Positions 15,142 to 21,431 of a DNA stretch of 28,373 nt are shown here, in pieces. The notes under the pieces were generated by a model. That model was not told where the DNA came from, did not search any database, and saw only the letters and a list, made by a program, of their open reading frames with translations. The stretch covers positions 1 through 28,373 of IMG/VR virus record IMGVR_UViG_3300047472_000437; one strand, 5' to 3'. The stretch is from a virus. Position 1 is the first letter of the stretch; each line of letters opens with the position of its first letter. A program made the position numbers and the translations under genes.

Positions 15142-15185
15142 AGGGCGTCAAGGTATTCGGACAGACCAAGCGGAAGGCGAACTGA
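15138..15185 (+). CDS. 15-codon coupling ORF before the endolysin
   Basis: The ORF ATG 15138 to TGA 15185 encodes the basic peptide MKGVKVFGQTKRKAN. It overlaps the preceding stop as ATGA and the endolysin start as TGATG, so a ribosome could pass through all three reading frames without leaving the mRNA. GGAAGG inside it also serves as the endolysin Shine-Dalgarno. The peptide itself may have no function. Confidence 0.35.
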   Translation: MKGVKVFGQTKRKAN

Positions 15186-15949
15186 TGGCTACTTACATCA
15201 ATCCACTCGGCGCACCACGTGTCGCATACAGCGGCCGCATCAACTACACGCACGACGAGCTCGCAGCATCCTGCCGCTTCTACGGCTCTCAGCTCCACGT
15301 CCCGCAAGGCATGGATGGTGCGCAGCTGCTGTGGGCGATCGCCGGCAAAGAGAGCAGCTTCGGCGCAAACTGCACACCGCGGCACGAATCGGCCTATTGC
15401 ACCGGGAAGTACTCGCGCGCGCTGATCACTGAGACTCAGAAATATGGCCACTCCGCACACTGCAGCTTTAGTCCGTGGCAGCTGCTCTACGCCAACACTC
15501 CAAGGCATAAGTCACCCGACCTCACATTCGCGTCGATCGATGATGGCGCCGCAGCCGTCGTCACCTTCCTGAACTATGAGATCCTTGGGCGCCAGCGCGC
15601 CACAACCATCGAAGACATTGCCGACGCTTACAACACCGGCAACTTTCGCGATGCCATCATCCCGTCTGCATACGTTGCGGCCGTCGTGTCCAACTATCAC
15701 AACGTCCCCATGCCGGCAGTGCCCGTCATCTCCGTCCACGCATCCGGCATAGACGCACAGGATCTCTACAACGATCTCAACGACGCCATCGAAGGCCTCG
15801 GCATGGGCATCCATCCTGGTGCGCTGGTCGGTGTGCCGCTGCAGCTGCTGGTCGACGATCGCACGCTCACTGTGTCCGAACACCGTGTCCAGTGGACCAG
15901 CGACGAACGCGGCAAGCGGATCGATTGCATCACGCTCAAAGCAAACTGA
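15185..15949 (+). CDS. Endolysin-like lytic transglycosylase / lysozyme-fold protein
   Basis: This 254-residue protein is likely to cut peptidoglycan at the end of the lytic cycle. LLWAIAGKESSFGANC (49-63) carries the catalytic-type Glu56 in the E-S-x-F-G motif of the goose-lysozyme/SLT fold. SFSPWQLLYAN (about 97-107) corresponds to the G-x-x-Q-[LI] block, and IADAYNTGNF (about 144-153) to the A-x-x-YN-x-G-N block. There is no signal peptide. The C-terminal 75 residues form a separate small domain (IDAQDLYNDLNDAIEGLGMG...), perhaps for cell wall or virion binding. Its plus strand location, away from the late operon, is unusual. Alternatively it could be a virion-associated muramidase used at entry. 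No holin is recognisable next to it. Confidence 0.72.
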   Translation: MATYINPLGAPRVAYSGRINYTHDELAASCRFYGSQLHVPQGMDGAQLLWAIAGKESSFGANCTPRHESAYCTGKYSRALITETQKYGHSAHCSFSPWQLLYANTPRHKSPDLTFASIDDGAAAVVTFLNYEILGRQRATTIEDIADAYNTGNFRDAIIPSAYVAAVVSNYHNVPMPAVPVISVHASGIDAQDLYNDLNDAIEGLGMGIHPGALVGVPLQLLVDDRTLTVSEHRVQWTSDERGKRIDCITLKAN

Positions 15950-15957
15950 TTCCTCAT

Positions 15958-15991
15958 ACTTCAGGCATGCCACTACCGGCATGCCTGAAGT
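15958..15991. repeat. Perfect 14-bp inverted repeat after the endolysin gene
   Basis: ACTTCAGGCATGCC (15958-15971), loop ACTACC, GGCATGCCTGAAGT (15978-15991). It starts nine bases after the endolysin stop and ends 21 bases before the XRE gene. It has the stability of a terminator but no T-run on either strand, so it may be a terminator of another type, an mRNA-stabilising stem-loop, or an operator for the XRE protein. Confidence 0.6.
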
Positions 15992-16011
15992 GACGGCCTG
16001 ACCATGTTTCA

Positions 16012-16221
16012 ATGGCCGTCGACATCCGTATCCAGGTAGGCAGGCGCATCCGCCAGCTGCGCAGAAACCGCACATGGAGACAGATCGATCTCTGCGAGAA
16101 GTCCGGGATCAGCGCCTCACACCTCAGTGACTTGGAGAATGGCCGGCGAGAGATCTGCCTGCTCACCATCGAGCGGTTGGCAAAGGCCTTCGGAATCCCA
16201 CCAGCCGATCTGCTCCGCTAA
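16012..16221 (+). CDS. Small XRE-family helix-turn-helix regulator
   Basis: This 69-residue protein consists of a single XRE/Cro-type HTH: VGRRIRQLRRNRTWRQIDLC, then EKSGISASHLSDLENGRREI (recognition helix SASHLSDLENG), then LLTIERLAKAFGIPPADLL. There is no effector domain, so it would bind operator DNA as a dimer. It starts at ATG 16012 without a clear Shine-Dalgarno. It ends tail to tail with the last gene of the early operon; the two stop codons overlap (CTAA, 16218-16221). The neighbouring 14-bp inverted repeat is a possible target. It may act on the island or on late genes. Confidence 0.75.
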   Translation: MAVDIRIQVGRRIRQLRRNRTWRQIDLCEKSGISASHLSDLENGRREICLLTIERLAKAFGIPPADLLR

Positions 16222-16430
16222 GATTTCCATTGAACCAATGGAACGTCCACATCCAGCGTGATCCGCACCGTATCTGGTCCATTAGCCGGTCCGCCTATCG
16301 TCTGGAAATTGTGAAATCGCATATTTACCTCGCCGATCGTGTGCCCCACCACAAGTTCGAGGAGTGCACTTCGAAGGTCCTCTTTGAGCTCGCGCTCAAG
16401 CTCGTCGACGCGAAAGATTCGGATACTCAA
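16218..16430 (-). CDS. Small hypothetical protein, last gene of the early operon
   Basis: This is a 70-residue protein of unknown function. It begins at TTG 16430, overlapping the previous stop as TTGA. It has a charged N-terminal helix (VDELERELKEDLRSALLELV) followed by beta-prone DTVRITLDVDVPLVQW. No known motif is seen. The exact overlap with the upstream gene and the typical amphipathic pattern support it as real. Confidence 0.5.
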   Translation of the reverse strand: MSIRIFRVDELERELKEDLRSALLELVVGHTIGEVNMRFHNFQTIGGPANGPDTVRITLDVDVPLVQWKS

Positions 16431-16810
16431 GCGTGTCTCCTGTGTTCCAGAGCGCGGGTGCAGGTCGCAAAGTGCGATCGAGCGGGTGATTGCAGCGTGG
16501 GCATCGGGTCGTAGGGTGCAGGTTTACCGGAAGGCGTCCGGAACCACTGAATCGGCATACCGCACGACCGGCAGTCACCATTGCCCGTCACCTGGTAGCC
16601 CTGTTTCAACAGATCCTCGCGCGTGTTCGGCCGAACCTGCTTGAGCGCTTTGCCCTTCAACAGAGCCTGGCGTTCCTTCTCCAGCTTCTGATCCGCCTTC
16701 ACCTTCGTCAGGTAGGTATGCCGGGGGCACATATCGCTGCCCTCGTCCGCAAACAGGCCGCAGTTCTCCTCGCTGCCTGGCTTCTCTCTCCATTTGCATT
16801 TATCCGGCAT
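16427..16810 (-). CDS. Phage protein with two zinc-binding clusters
   Basis: This is a 127-residue protein. The N-terminal cluster is Cys5, Cys17, Cys28 and His31 (ending DMCPRH). A Lys/Glu-rich helix spans about 35-57. The C-terminal cluster is Cys80, Cys83, His112 and Cys116 (CRSCGMPIQWF, then SHFATC). The second cluster, with Trp and a T-x-x-GK-x-x-P segment between the pairs, is common in small phage proteins whose role is unknown. The ATG at 16810 overlaps the upstream stop by 11 bases. A nucleic-acid or protein-binding role is inferred only from the zinc sites. Confidence 0.65.
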   Translation of the reverse strand: MPDKCKWREKPGSEENCGLFADEGSDMCPRHTYLTKVKADQKLEKERQALLKGKALKQVRPNTREDLLKQGYQVTGNGDCRSCGMPIQWFRTPSGKPAPYDPMPTLQSPARSHFATCTRALEHRRHA

Positions 16811-17285
16811 GGCGCATCTCCTCGGGGTTCACACCGCTCTGGATCTGGTTGTGCACACGCTTGTGGCGATCGGCTTCCTGCTTGGCTTCCAGCCGCTCAA
16901 TAGCTCCGGGCAATGCGCGGAACAAGTGACGATGTACGTCTTCCGCTGCAATGCCCACGTCGACGGCGATCACCGCATCGTGCTCGCGGATCACGATCAC
17001 CACTTGCGCGCCGGCGTTCTTGCGCAGGTAGCCGGCTGCGGCCTCCAGCGAATTCGTACTGGTCAGGTCCCACTTAGGCTTCTTCTCCGTCTCGCTCGCA
17101 GCCAGGCGAACCTCATAGCCATTCCCGCGCAACAGCGCAGCGTGGGTGTCACACCGCACCACCTGAGCGGTATGACCACCTTTGCTCGCATCCCATGTGC
17201 GCCCCGGCTGATTGCAGAATTCCGTGTACTGATAGCCGCCCGAGTCGATCTTCCTGGGTGGAGCTTCACACGCGAGAATCGGCAT
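16800..17285 (-). CDS. Hypothetical early protein, Cys-rich N-terminus
   Basis: This is a 161-residue protein. I chose ATG 17285 because GGAGG lies five bases upstream (minus strand, CTCGGAGGTGGCC) and the frame upstream is Arg/Ser-rich out-of-frame sequence. Residues 1-60 contain CEAPPRK, EFCNQPG and VVRCDTH, a possible zinc site with three Cys and a His. The rest has a hydrophobic core (AQVVIVIREHDAVIAVDVG) and a basic helical tail (ERLEAKQEADRHKRVHNQIQ). It overlaps the end of the previous gene by 20 bases. No function recognised. Confidence 0.6.
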   Translation of the reverse strand: MPILACEAPPRKIDSGGYQYTEFCNQPGRTWDASKGGHTAQVVRCDTHAALLRGNGYEVRLAASETEKKPKWDLTSTNSLEAAAGYLRKNAGAQVVIVIREHDAVIAVDVGIAAEDVHRHLFRALPGAIERLEAKQEADRHKRVHNQIQSGVNPEEMRHAG

Positions 17286-17709
17286 GGCCACCTCCGAGAC
17301 GTTTCTGCTCCACCTGCTGGGTGAAGGCTGCATACATCTGCTGGCCGTTGGCGAGCATCGCGTATGGCATGAATACCTGCCCCATCTCGGCCTGGTTCGA
17401 TTCAACGAGCGCGATTTGTACCTCAACCCAGTCCTTCACGATGCGCCATGCCACACGCTCAGCTTGCTCGCGCTGCGTTGCCCCGCTGCGCTTGATCTTG
17501 CGCATGTGCGCATGGACGCCATCTACGTTGACCGGCAGATAAAACTTCACAGGCTCGCAGGCAACCTGGAAGACGAACGAGATCCCGACGATACGCCCAG
17601 CAGTGAATTGCTGATGCACCTCAAGCGCGCCCTTGCGGCCGAGGATGTTGACTATCTCCCCGGCCGTCTTCATGGAATCTACTTTGGTGGTGTAGTTGAG
17701 AATCGGCAT
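17266..17709 (-). CDS. Hypothetical early phage protein
   Basis: This is a 147-residue protein of the type that appears beside replication genes in many phages. The central block (GRIVGISFVFQVACEPVKFY, then LPVNVDGVHAHM) and the following helix (EQAERVAWRIVKDWVEVQIA, then LVESNQAEMGQVFMPYAM) form a recognisable pattern: W-R-x-x-K-D-W-x-x-x-Q near a C-terminal YAMLANGQ. I have seen this in short phage hypotheticals without assigned function. The ATG at 17709 overlaps the upstream stop (TGATG). No motifs for catalysis are seen. Confidence 0.65.
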   Translation of the reverse strand: MPILNYTTKVDSMKTAGEIVNILGRKGALEVHQQFTAGRIVGISFVFQVACEPVKFYLPVNVDGVHAHMRKIKRSGATQREQAERVAWRIVKDWVEVQIALVESNQAEMGQVFMPYAMLANGQQMYAAFTQQVEQKRLGGGHADSRV

Positions 17710-18035
17710 CAGTGCACCAGCCTTCCGTCGGGCCTGCCCGGCATGTTGTGAAGCGTGATGCCCAGACGTTCCGCGAGCTGCAGGACATCGGCACGAGTCT
17801 GTGTAGCGTTCGCAGCAGTGATTACCCGGATGTTCTCAGCGAAGATCGCAATGCACATCTGCAGGATCGCGTCCGGGTGGCTATGACCTACAGCGGAATG
17901 CATGGACTCGATGAAGAAGGCCGTTGCATTCATCACCTGCAGGCTTCGCCCCAGGCTCAGCACCATGGGATCGTCGACGACCTTGCCTTCCTCGTCGATC
18001 AGCGTCTCAATCTGCATCAATGGAGCGGCCATCAT
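17709..18035 (-). CDS. Small hypothetical early protein
   Basis: This is a 108-residue protein starting at ATG 18035 (ATGA overlap with the ParB-like gene); a second ATG follows directly. It is mostly helical with a Met- and His-containing middle (MNATAFFIESMHSAVGHSHP) and a C-terminal helix (TRADVLQLAERLGITLHNM) that resembles the first helix of an HTH but is too short to call. Unknown function; co-transcription with the ParB-like gene is clear from the overlap. Confidence 0.6.
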   Translation of the reverse strand: MMAAPLMQIETLIDEEGKVVDDPMVLSLGRSLQVMNATAFFIESMHSAVGHSHPDAILQMCIAIFAENIRVITAANATQTRADVLQLAERLGITLHNMPGRPDGRLVH

Positions 18036-20053
18036 GCACCCGCCGTTTCCGCTGCGGGTGCAGACTTCTTCGACTGGTTCGCGGCCCAGCGCTTCTTGAG
18101 GTTGTCGGCGATGCGCTGGCGTGCCTCGGGCGATAGTCGTGTCTTCTTCGCAGGGGCCTTCTTAGCCGGCGCCTTCTTCGCGACAGCTTTCGCTGCTACC
18201 GGCGCCGCGGGCTCAGTCGGGTGCTCGGCATCCCACGATTTCTCGGCATCGGAAGCGAAGCGCTTGATGCCTTCCTTCAGCCCGTTCGCCTTCGCCAGCT
18301 TGTCCAGGCGCAGCCTATCGGAAGCCATCTCGGTTTCGTTGTCCACATCATGCAGCAGCTCGTGATTGGTGAACAGGAAAGCCAGGTCGAAGAGCTCACC
18401 TTCGTCGCTCGTTTTCGTAATCAGCTTGTCAATTGCCAATTCGGCGGCATTCCGATCCTTCGGCATGGGCGACACCGGCATATCCATAGCGTGCGCAATG
18501 AAGACAGGGTCTGCACTCCACTCTTCGTTCGACAGTTCCTGAACCATCCGCCTGAGCAGCGGCAGCGTCTCGATCTTGTACTGGTTGAGGATGGCGCGGA
18601 AGACGCAAACGCGAACGTAGGTCTCACGCTCCTGGTACCGCTTCAGCTTTGCTGCCTCAGCTTCCTGCTCTGCTGTCGACTTCTTCGGCGACGAGCTCGC
18701 GGAGATCGACGTCACCTTCTTCACGACGGTGTGCTTGTGCACCTTGCACTGCTGATCCGGGCACACAAAGCGCAGCTTGCCTTTGTCCACGCCGTCGACC
18801 ACAAGCGCTTCAATCGTCGCGTTGCACTCGCCTTCCTTCGCAGGCACCCACTGACCCTGCTTCACCTTCTTGCGAGTCACTTCGGTGGCGCCCTTCACCA
18901 CCTGCACAGCTTTCTCTTCCAGCGGCGCATAGTCCGTCGCGGCAGAGATCTTCAGCAGCTGCTTGCCGCTCGTCTTCGCGGCTTCCACCTGGCGCTTCTG
19001 CTGTGCTTCCTGTTTTTCGCCAAAGCACGCGGAATCCAGGCAGACGTCGTCGGCCGTGGTGATGTCCGCGAACAGCGCAGCGTTCGCTCCGGAGCGCTTG
19101 GGGCAATCCACGCACGCGCCGGCGATCGGCAGCAGGGAAGCATCGCCCAGGTGCCAGGGAACGTCTGCCAACTGCAGCAGCACGTTGGTGCTGATCCAGT
19201 CCTTCAGCTGGGTCTCTGTCATGTCGACCAGGCGACGGCCGTGCATGTATTCGCGCTTGAGGTTATCGAGACGTGACTTGATCAGCTGATCGATCGGCGT
19301 CTTCGTCCAGTCTCCGGATCCACTGAGAAGCGTGCGCAGCGCGCGCTCCTGGTCCTTCGGTGTCAGCCTGGCCAGCAGTAGCGCATGGCCCAGTGTCAGG
19401 TGGCCATCTGCGAAGAGTTGCGTCGCGTCGACCTCGAGCGTGAGCAGCTTCACGATCTTCTGCACGTGGCCCACGGTCTTGCCGCTCTTCTTTGCGACGT
19501 CTTCCACGGTGGCGCCGTGGTGCATCAACGCGCGGTAGCCCTCGGCCTCTTCCACCGGGTGCAGATCCGCACGCTGCAGGTTCTCGATCATCTGGATGTC
19601 GAGCGCCTCGTCATCTGTCAGATCGCGGACAACGGCGGGAACGCTCTCCAGCTTGGCGGCCGTGGCAGCGCGGTACCGCCGCTCACCGCTCACAATCTCG
19701 AACGCAGGATCCTCAGCGTTGAGCTCTGCAATACGTTTCGCCGCAGCTTCCTCGTTAATATCGATGTTTTCAAACATTCCTCTTTTTTTGAAAACTTCGA
19801 TTGGCTTCGCGCTGTCGTAGATGATTCCGCCGTCCGAGTTGAGTCTGTAGATGGACCAGCCGTGGTTTTCTTGGATCTTGATGTAGCGCGTGATAGGCCG
19901 GAGCAGCAGGGGCTGGGTGACGCCCATCGCCTGGACGGAGTGGGTCAGCTCGTCGAGCGCGAGCTGGTCGAAGTGCTTCCGTGGGTTCGTCCCGGATGGA
20001 CGAATGGCGGAGAGCGGGATAGATTCAAAACTGCCGAGCTGGGGTTGGTTCAT
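18032..20053 (-). CDS. Large ParB-like protein with split N-terminal domain and histone-like tail
   Basis: This is a 673-residue protein. ATG 20053 is chosen for the GGAAGGAAC Shine-Dalgarno. ParB hallmarks: IPLSAIRPSGTNPRKHFD (11-29), the CTP/nucleotide-binding SGERRYRAA (122-130), MIENLQRADLHPVEEAEGY, then a HTH (VEDVAKKSGKTVGHVQKIVK) and LTLGHALLLARL. About 60 residues (54-117) are inserted between LLLRP and FEIVSGERR, which are adjacent in ordinary ParB. A Cys cluster follows (CVDCPK ... CLDSACF), as in many plasmid/phage ParB-like proteins. The last ~58 residues carry AKKAPAKKAPAKK repeats and LSPEARQRIADNLKKRW, a histone-H1-like basic tail. No ParA gene is present. It is probably a DNA-binding CTPase of the early region; partitioning is not required in an integrating phage, so its role is open. 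Confidence 0.85.
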   Translation of the reverse strand: MNQPQLGSFESIPLSAIRPSGTNPRKHFDQLALDELTHSVQAMGVTQPLLLRPITRYIKIQENHGWSIYRLNSDGGIIYDSAKPIEVFKKRGMFENIDINEEAAAKRIAELNAEDPAFEIVSGERRYRAATAAKLESVPAVVRDLTDDEALDIQMIENLQRADLHPVEEAEGYRALMHHGATVEDVAKKSGKTVGHVQKIVKLLTLEVDATQLFADGHLTLGHALLLARLTPKDQERALRTLLSGSGDWTKTPIDQLIKSRLDNLKREYMHGRRLVDMTETQLKDWISTNVLLQLADVPWHLGDASLLPIAGACVDCPKRSGANAALFADITTADDVCLDSACFGEKQEAQQKRQVEAAKTSGKQLLKISAATDYAPLEEKAVQVVKGATEVTRKKVKQGQWVPAKEGECNATIEALVVDGVDKGKLRFVCPDQQCKVHKHTVVKKVTSISASSSPKKSTAEQEAEAAKLKRYQERETYVRVCVFRAILNQYKIETLPLLRRMVQELSNEEWSADPVFIAHAMDMPVSPMPKDRNAAELAIDKLITKTSDEGELFDLAFLFTNHELLHDVDNETEMASDRLRLDKLAKANGLKEGIKRFASDAEKSWDAEHPTEPAAPVAAKAVAKKAPAKKAPAKKTRLSPEARQRIADNLKKRWAANQSKKSAPAAETAGA

Positions 20054-20084
20054 GGAGTGTTCCTTCCTCTGGTTTCTGGCAACG

Positions 20085-20110
20085 GCGCCGGGAGTTACAG
20101 CTCTCGGCGC
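20085..20110. promoter_or_regulatory. Leader hairpin upstream of the ParB-like gene (copy 1)
   Basis: A 10-bp stem (GCGCCGGGAG, 20085-20094, with CTCTCGGCGC, 20101-20110; one G-U pair) closes the loop TTACAG. On the minus strand the loop reads CTGTAA. It sits between the small upstream gene and the ParB-like start. A second hairpin with the same loop lies at 20409-20439. Confidence 0.55.
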
Positions 20111-20129
20111 TTTGCTGTTTACGTTTTGG

Positions 20130-20324
20130 CTACTTGGTCTCGATCCAGAAGTAGCGAACGGTACCGTCGCCCTCTCTGCTCGCTCCAAGCGTGTCGCCGT
20201 TAGCGTCCGCAATCTTCTTCAGAGCAGTGCGCACGCTTGTGCCCTGGCTGGCGTTCTCAAACTCAACGCGAATTGCCTGCCCAAGCTTCAAATCCTGCAT
20301 CTTGGTGTACAGAAGAGCGGCCAT
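20130..20324 (-). CDS. Small early protein, probably missing its N-terminus through a poly-G frameshift
   Basis: From ATG 20324 this gives 64 residues (MAALLYTKMQDLKLGQAIRV ... VRYFWIETK), with LKLGQAIRVEF followed by a helix and a final beta strand. This ATG has no normal Shine-Dalgarno, only an 11-G tract. A well-placed start exists upstream at ATG 20385 (or 20394) behind AAAGGGAGG, but it reads one base out of frame across the G tract. With 10 or 13 Gs the two parts join into an 84-residue protein beginning MKVSTVAIEAVPTTRGGG, whose N-terminus looks natural for this sort of small phage protein. So the gene is either phase-variable or carries an assembly error. Function unknown. Confidence 0.6.
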   Translation of the reverse strand: MAALLYTKMQDLKLGQAIRVEFENASQGTSVRTALKKIADANGDTLGASREGDGTVRYFWIETK

Positions 20325-20331
20325 AGAAGTA

Positions 20332-20342
20332 CCCCCCCCCCC
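20332..20342 (-). repeat. 11-base G homopolymer inside a small early gene
   Basis: Eleven C on the plus strand (G on the coding strand) lie between a strong start signal and the body of the gene at 20130-20324. Tract length modulo 3 decides whether the two are in frame: 10 or 13 Gs in frame, 11 as given out of frame. It is the longest homopolymer I noticed in the window. Confidence 0.9.
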
Positions 20343-20408
20343 GCGTCGTTGGTACAGCCTCAATGGCAACAGTGCTAACCTTCATCTCAGACATCCTCCC
20401 TTTGGTTG

Positions 20409-20439
20409 AAGCGCCTTGGAGTTACAGCTCCGGGCGCTT
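20409..20439. promoter_or_regulatory. Leader hairpin upstream of the G-tract gene (copy 2)
   Basis: AAGCGCC (20409-20415) pairs with GGCGCTT (20433-20439), and inside GGAG (20418-20421) pairs with CTCC (20428-20431) around the loop TTACAG. It lies between the stop of the 164-residue gene and the strong Shine-Dalgarno at about 20395-20402. On the plus strand it is followed by TTTCTGTTT, so it could also terminate plus-strand transcripts. Confidence 0.55.
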
Positions 20440-20457
20440 TTCTGTTTGTGGATTGGT

Positions 20458-20952
20458 TTAAAAGCCGGTGTCATCGTTCTCGTCGTCATCATCGTGAGGC
20501 TCGTAAGTGTCGACAAGGACGACGGGCTTAGGTGGATTAAGTGCCTTCGCAGCATCCGAACGCTTCAGCAACTCACGTGCACTCCACTCGCTCACAGGCG
20601 CAGTCGTGATCTCTTGTGCAGCCATCAGAGCGGTCTCTTCGTCGACCGGTGTGATCGCATAGATAGCCACGGTGCCGAAGTACTTCGTGAGCGGCTGCTT
20701 GTCCCCAACGGCTGGAACGTCGACGCGTAGCAGCTTGCCGCCGCCGATCTCCGCCTCGGTCACCTTGCCTGCGATGCGTGTGTGGCCCATGAGCTCGACA
20801 ATCGCCCACGATTCAAAGCCAGTCTTTTCCATCTCTTTCTCCTTTGGTTTGTCCAAACAGGTGCAGGCGTACAAGCGCTCATGGCATCCAGCACAAACAA
20901 AGTCGCCATCATCCATGACCACTTCGTTCTCGCAGCACACGGGGCACTTCAT
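20458..20952 (-). CDS. Zinc-ribbon plus conserved phage domain, with possible second start
   Basis: This is a 164-residue protein. ATG 20952 overlaps the previous stop as ATGA. Residues 1-32 carry CPVCCENE and FVCAGCHERL (CxxC/CxxC zinc ribbon). From Met41 (ATG 20832) begins a domain I recognise from many phages, MEKTGFESWAIVELMGHTRI, continuing AGKVTEAEIGGGKLLRVDVP and later KYFGTVAIYAITP, probably a small beta-rich fold of unknown function. Met41 has its own AAGGAG at a 6-base spacing, so both a 164- and a 124-residue product may be made. The C-terminus is an Asp-rich tail. It looks like a recent fusion of a zinc ribbon to an originally separate gene. Confidence 0.7.
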   Translation of the reverse strand: MKCPVCCENEVVMDDGDFVCAGCHERLYACTCLDKPKEKEMEKTGFESWAIVELMGHTRIAGKVTEAEIGGGKLLRVDVPAVGDKQPLTKYFGTVAIYAITPVDEETALMAAQEITTAPVSEWSARELLKRSDAAKALNPPKPVVLVDTYEPHDDDDENDDTGF

Positions 20953-21146
20953 GCGGCGACCAAAGTCGCCCTGGTTACGCCAGGCAACGCACGGGCGACA
21001 TCGAACGCACGAAGCATCGCTGCTTCTGCTTCTTCGGCCGTCGCAAATTCATGGCGATCGATCTTCGGGATATGTCCTTTGCGCGTGAGCGTCATGGAGA
21101 CCATCCGCGTTCCTTCGAGCTTCACAGTGAGTGTTGCTTTGGCCAT
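20949..21146 (-). CDS. Small hypothetical early protein
   Basis: This is a 65-residue protein from ATG 21146, preceded by AAAGGAACACTCCCG. The sequence is MAKATLTVKLEGTRMVSMTL, then IDRHEFATAEEAEAAMLRAF and a short hydrophobic end: a two-strand hairpin plus helix, typical of small phage proteins. Longer in-frame sequence upstream is Arg/Ser-rich shadow coding and was excluded. No function recognised. Confidence 0.6.
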   Translation of the reverse strand: MAKATLTVKLEGTRMVSMTLTRKGHIPKIDRHEFATAEEAEAAMLRAFDVARALPGVTRATLVAA

Positions 21147-21177
21147 CGGGAGTGTTCCTTTCGTTTTCTGCATTTCG

Positions 21178-21372
21178 TTAAAACTTGAAATTGAGCAGGT
21201 CTTGCACGCGGCACCAGAGCCTTGTGAATCCTGCGTTGACCACCCACATCGGGATCGTGTTGCAGATCTCTTCAACCTCGAGGCCGTCCTCCCGCCAAAC
21301 GGGAAGGTGCTTCGGATCCCCGAGTACGTCGAATGCCCAGGTGCAGCGTTCGCCATGAACCGTGATCTGCAT
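21178..21372 (-). CDS. Small hypothetical early protein
   Basis: This is a 64-residue protein from ATG 21372 (GGAAG close upstream). A GTG at 21411 would add 13 basic residues that overlap the shared AAAGGAACACTCCC leader. The middle (CTWAFDVLGDPKHLPVWRED) and the Trp-rich end (IPMWVVNAGFTRLWCRVQDL) are plausible globular sequence. Unknown function. Confidence 0.5.
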   Translation of the reverse strand: MQITVHGERCTWAFDVLGDPKHLPVWREDGLEVEEICNTIPMWVVNAGFTRLWCRVQDLLNFKF

Positions 21373-21431
21373 GCGCTTCCGGATGGGAGTGTTCCTTTCG
21401 TGCCGCTTCACGCGGCGGGGTTGTGTTGCGT

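Noticed and set aside
17286-17426. 47-codon upstream extension of the gene at 16800-17285
   Set aside because: It overlaps the clearly genuine 147-residue gene in another frame and has an Arg/Ser/Cys-rich shadow composition; GGAGG before ATG 17285 decides the start.
18221-19276. 351-codon plus-strand ORF inside the ParB-like gene
   Set aside because: His/Leu/Arg-rich antisense translation of the ParB-like coding sequence without motifs.
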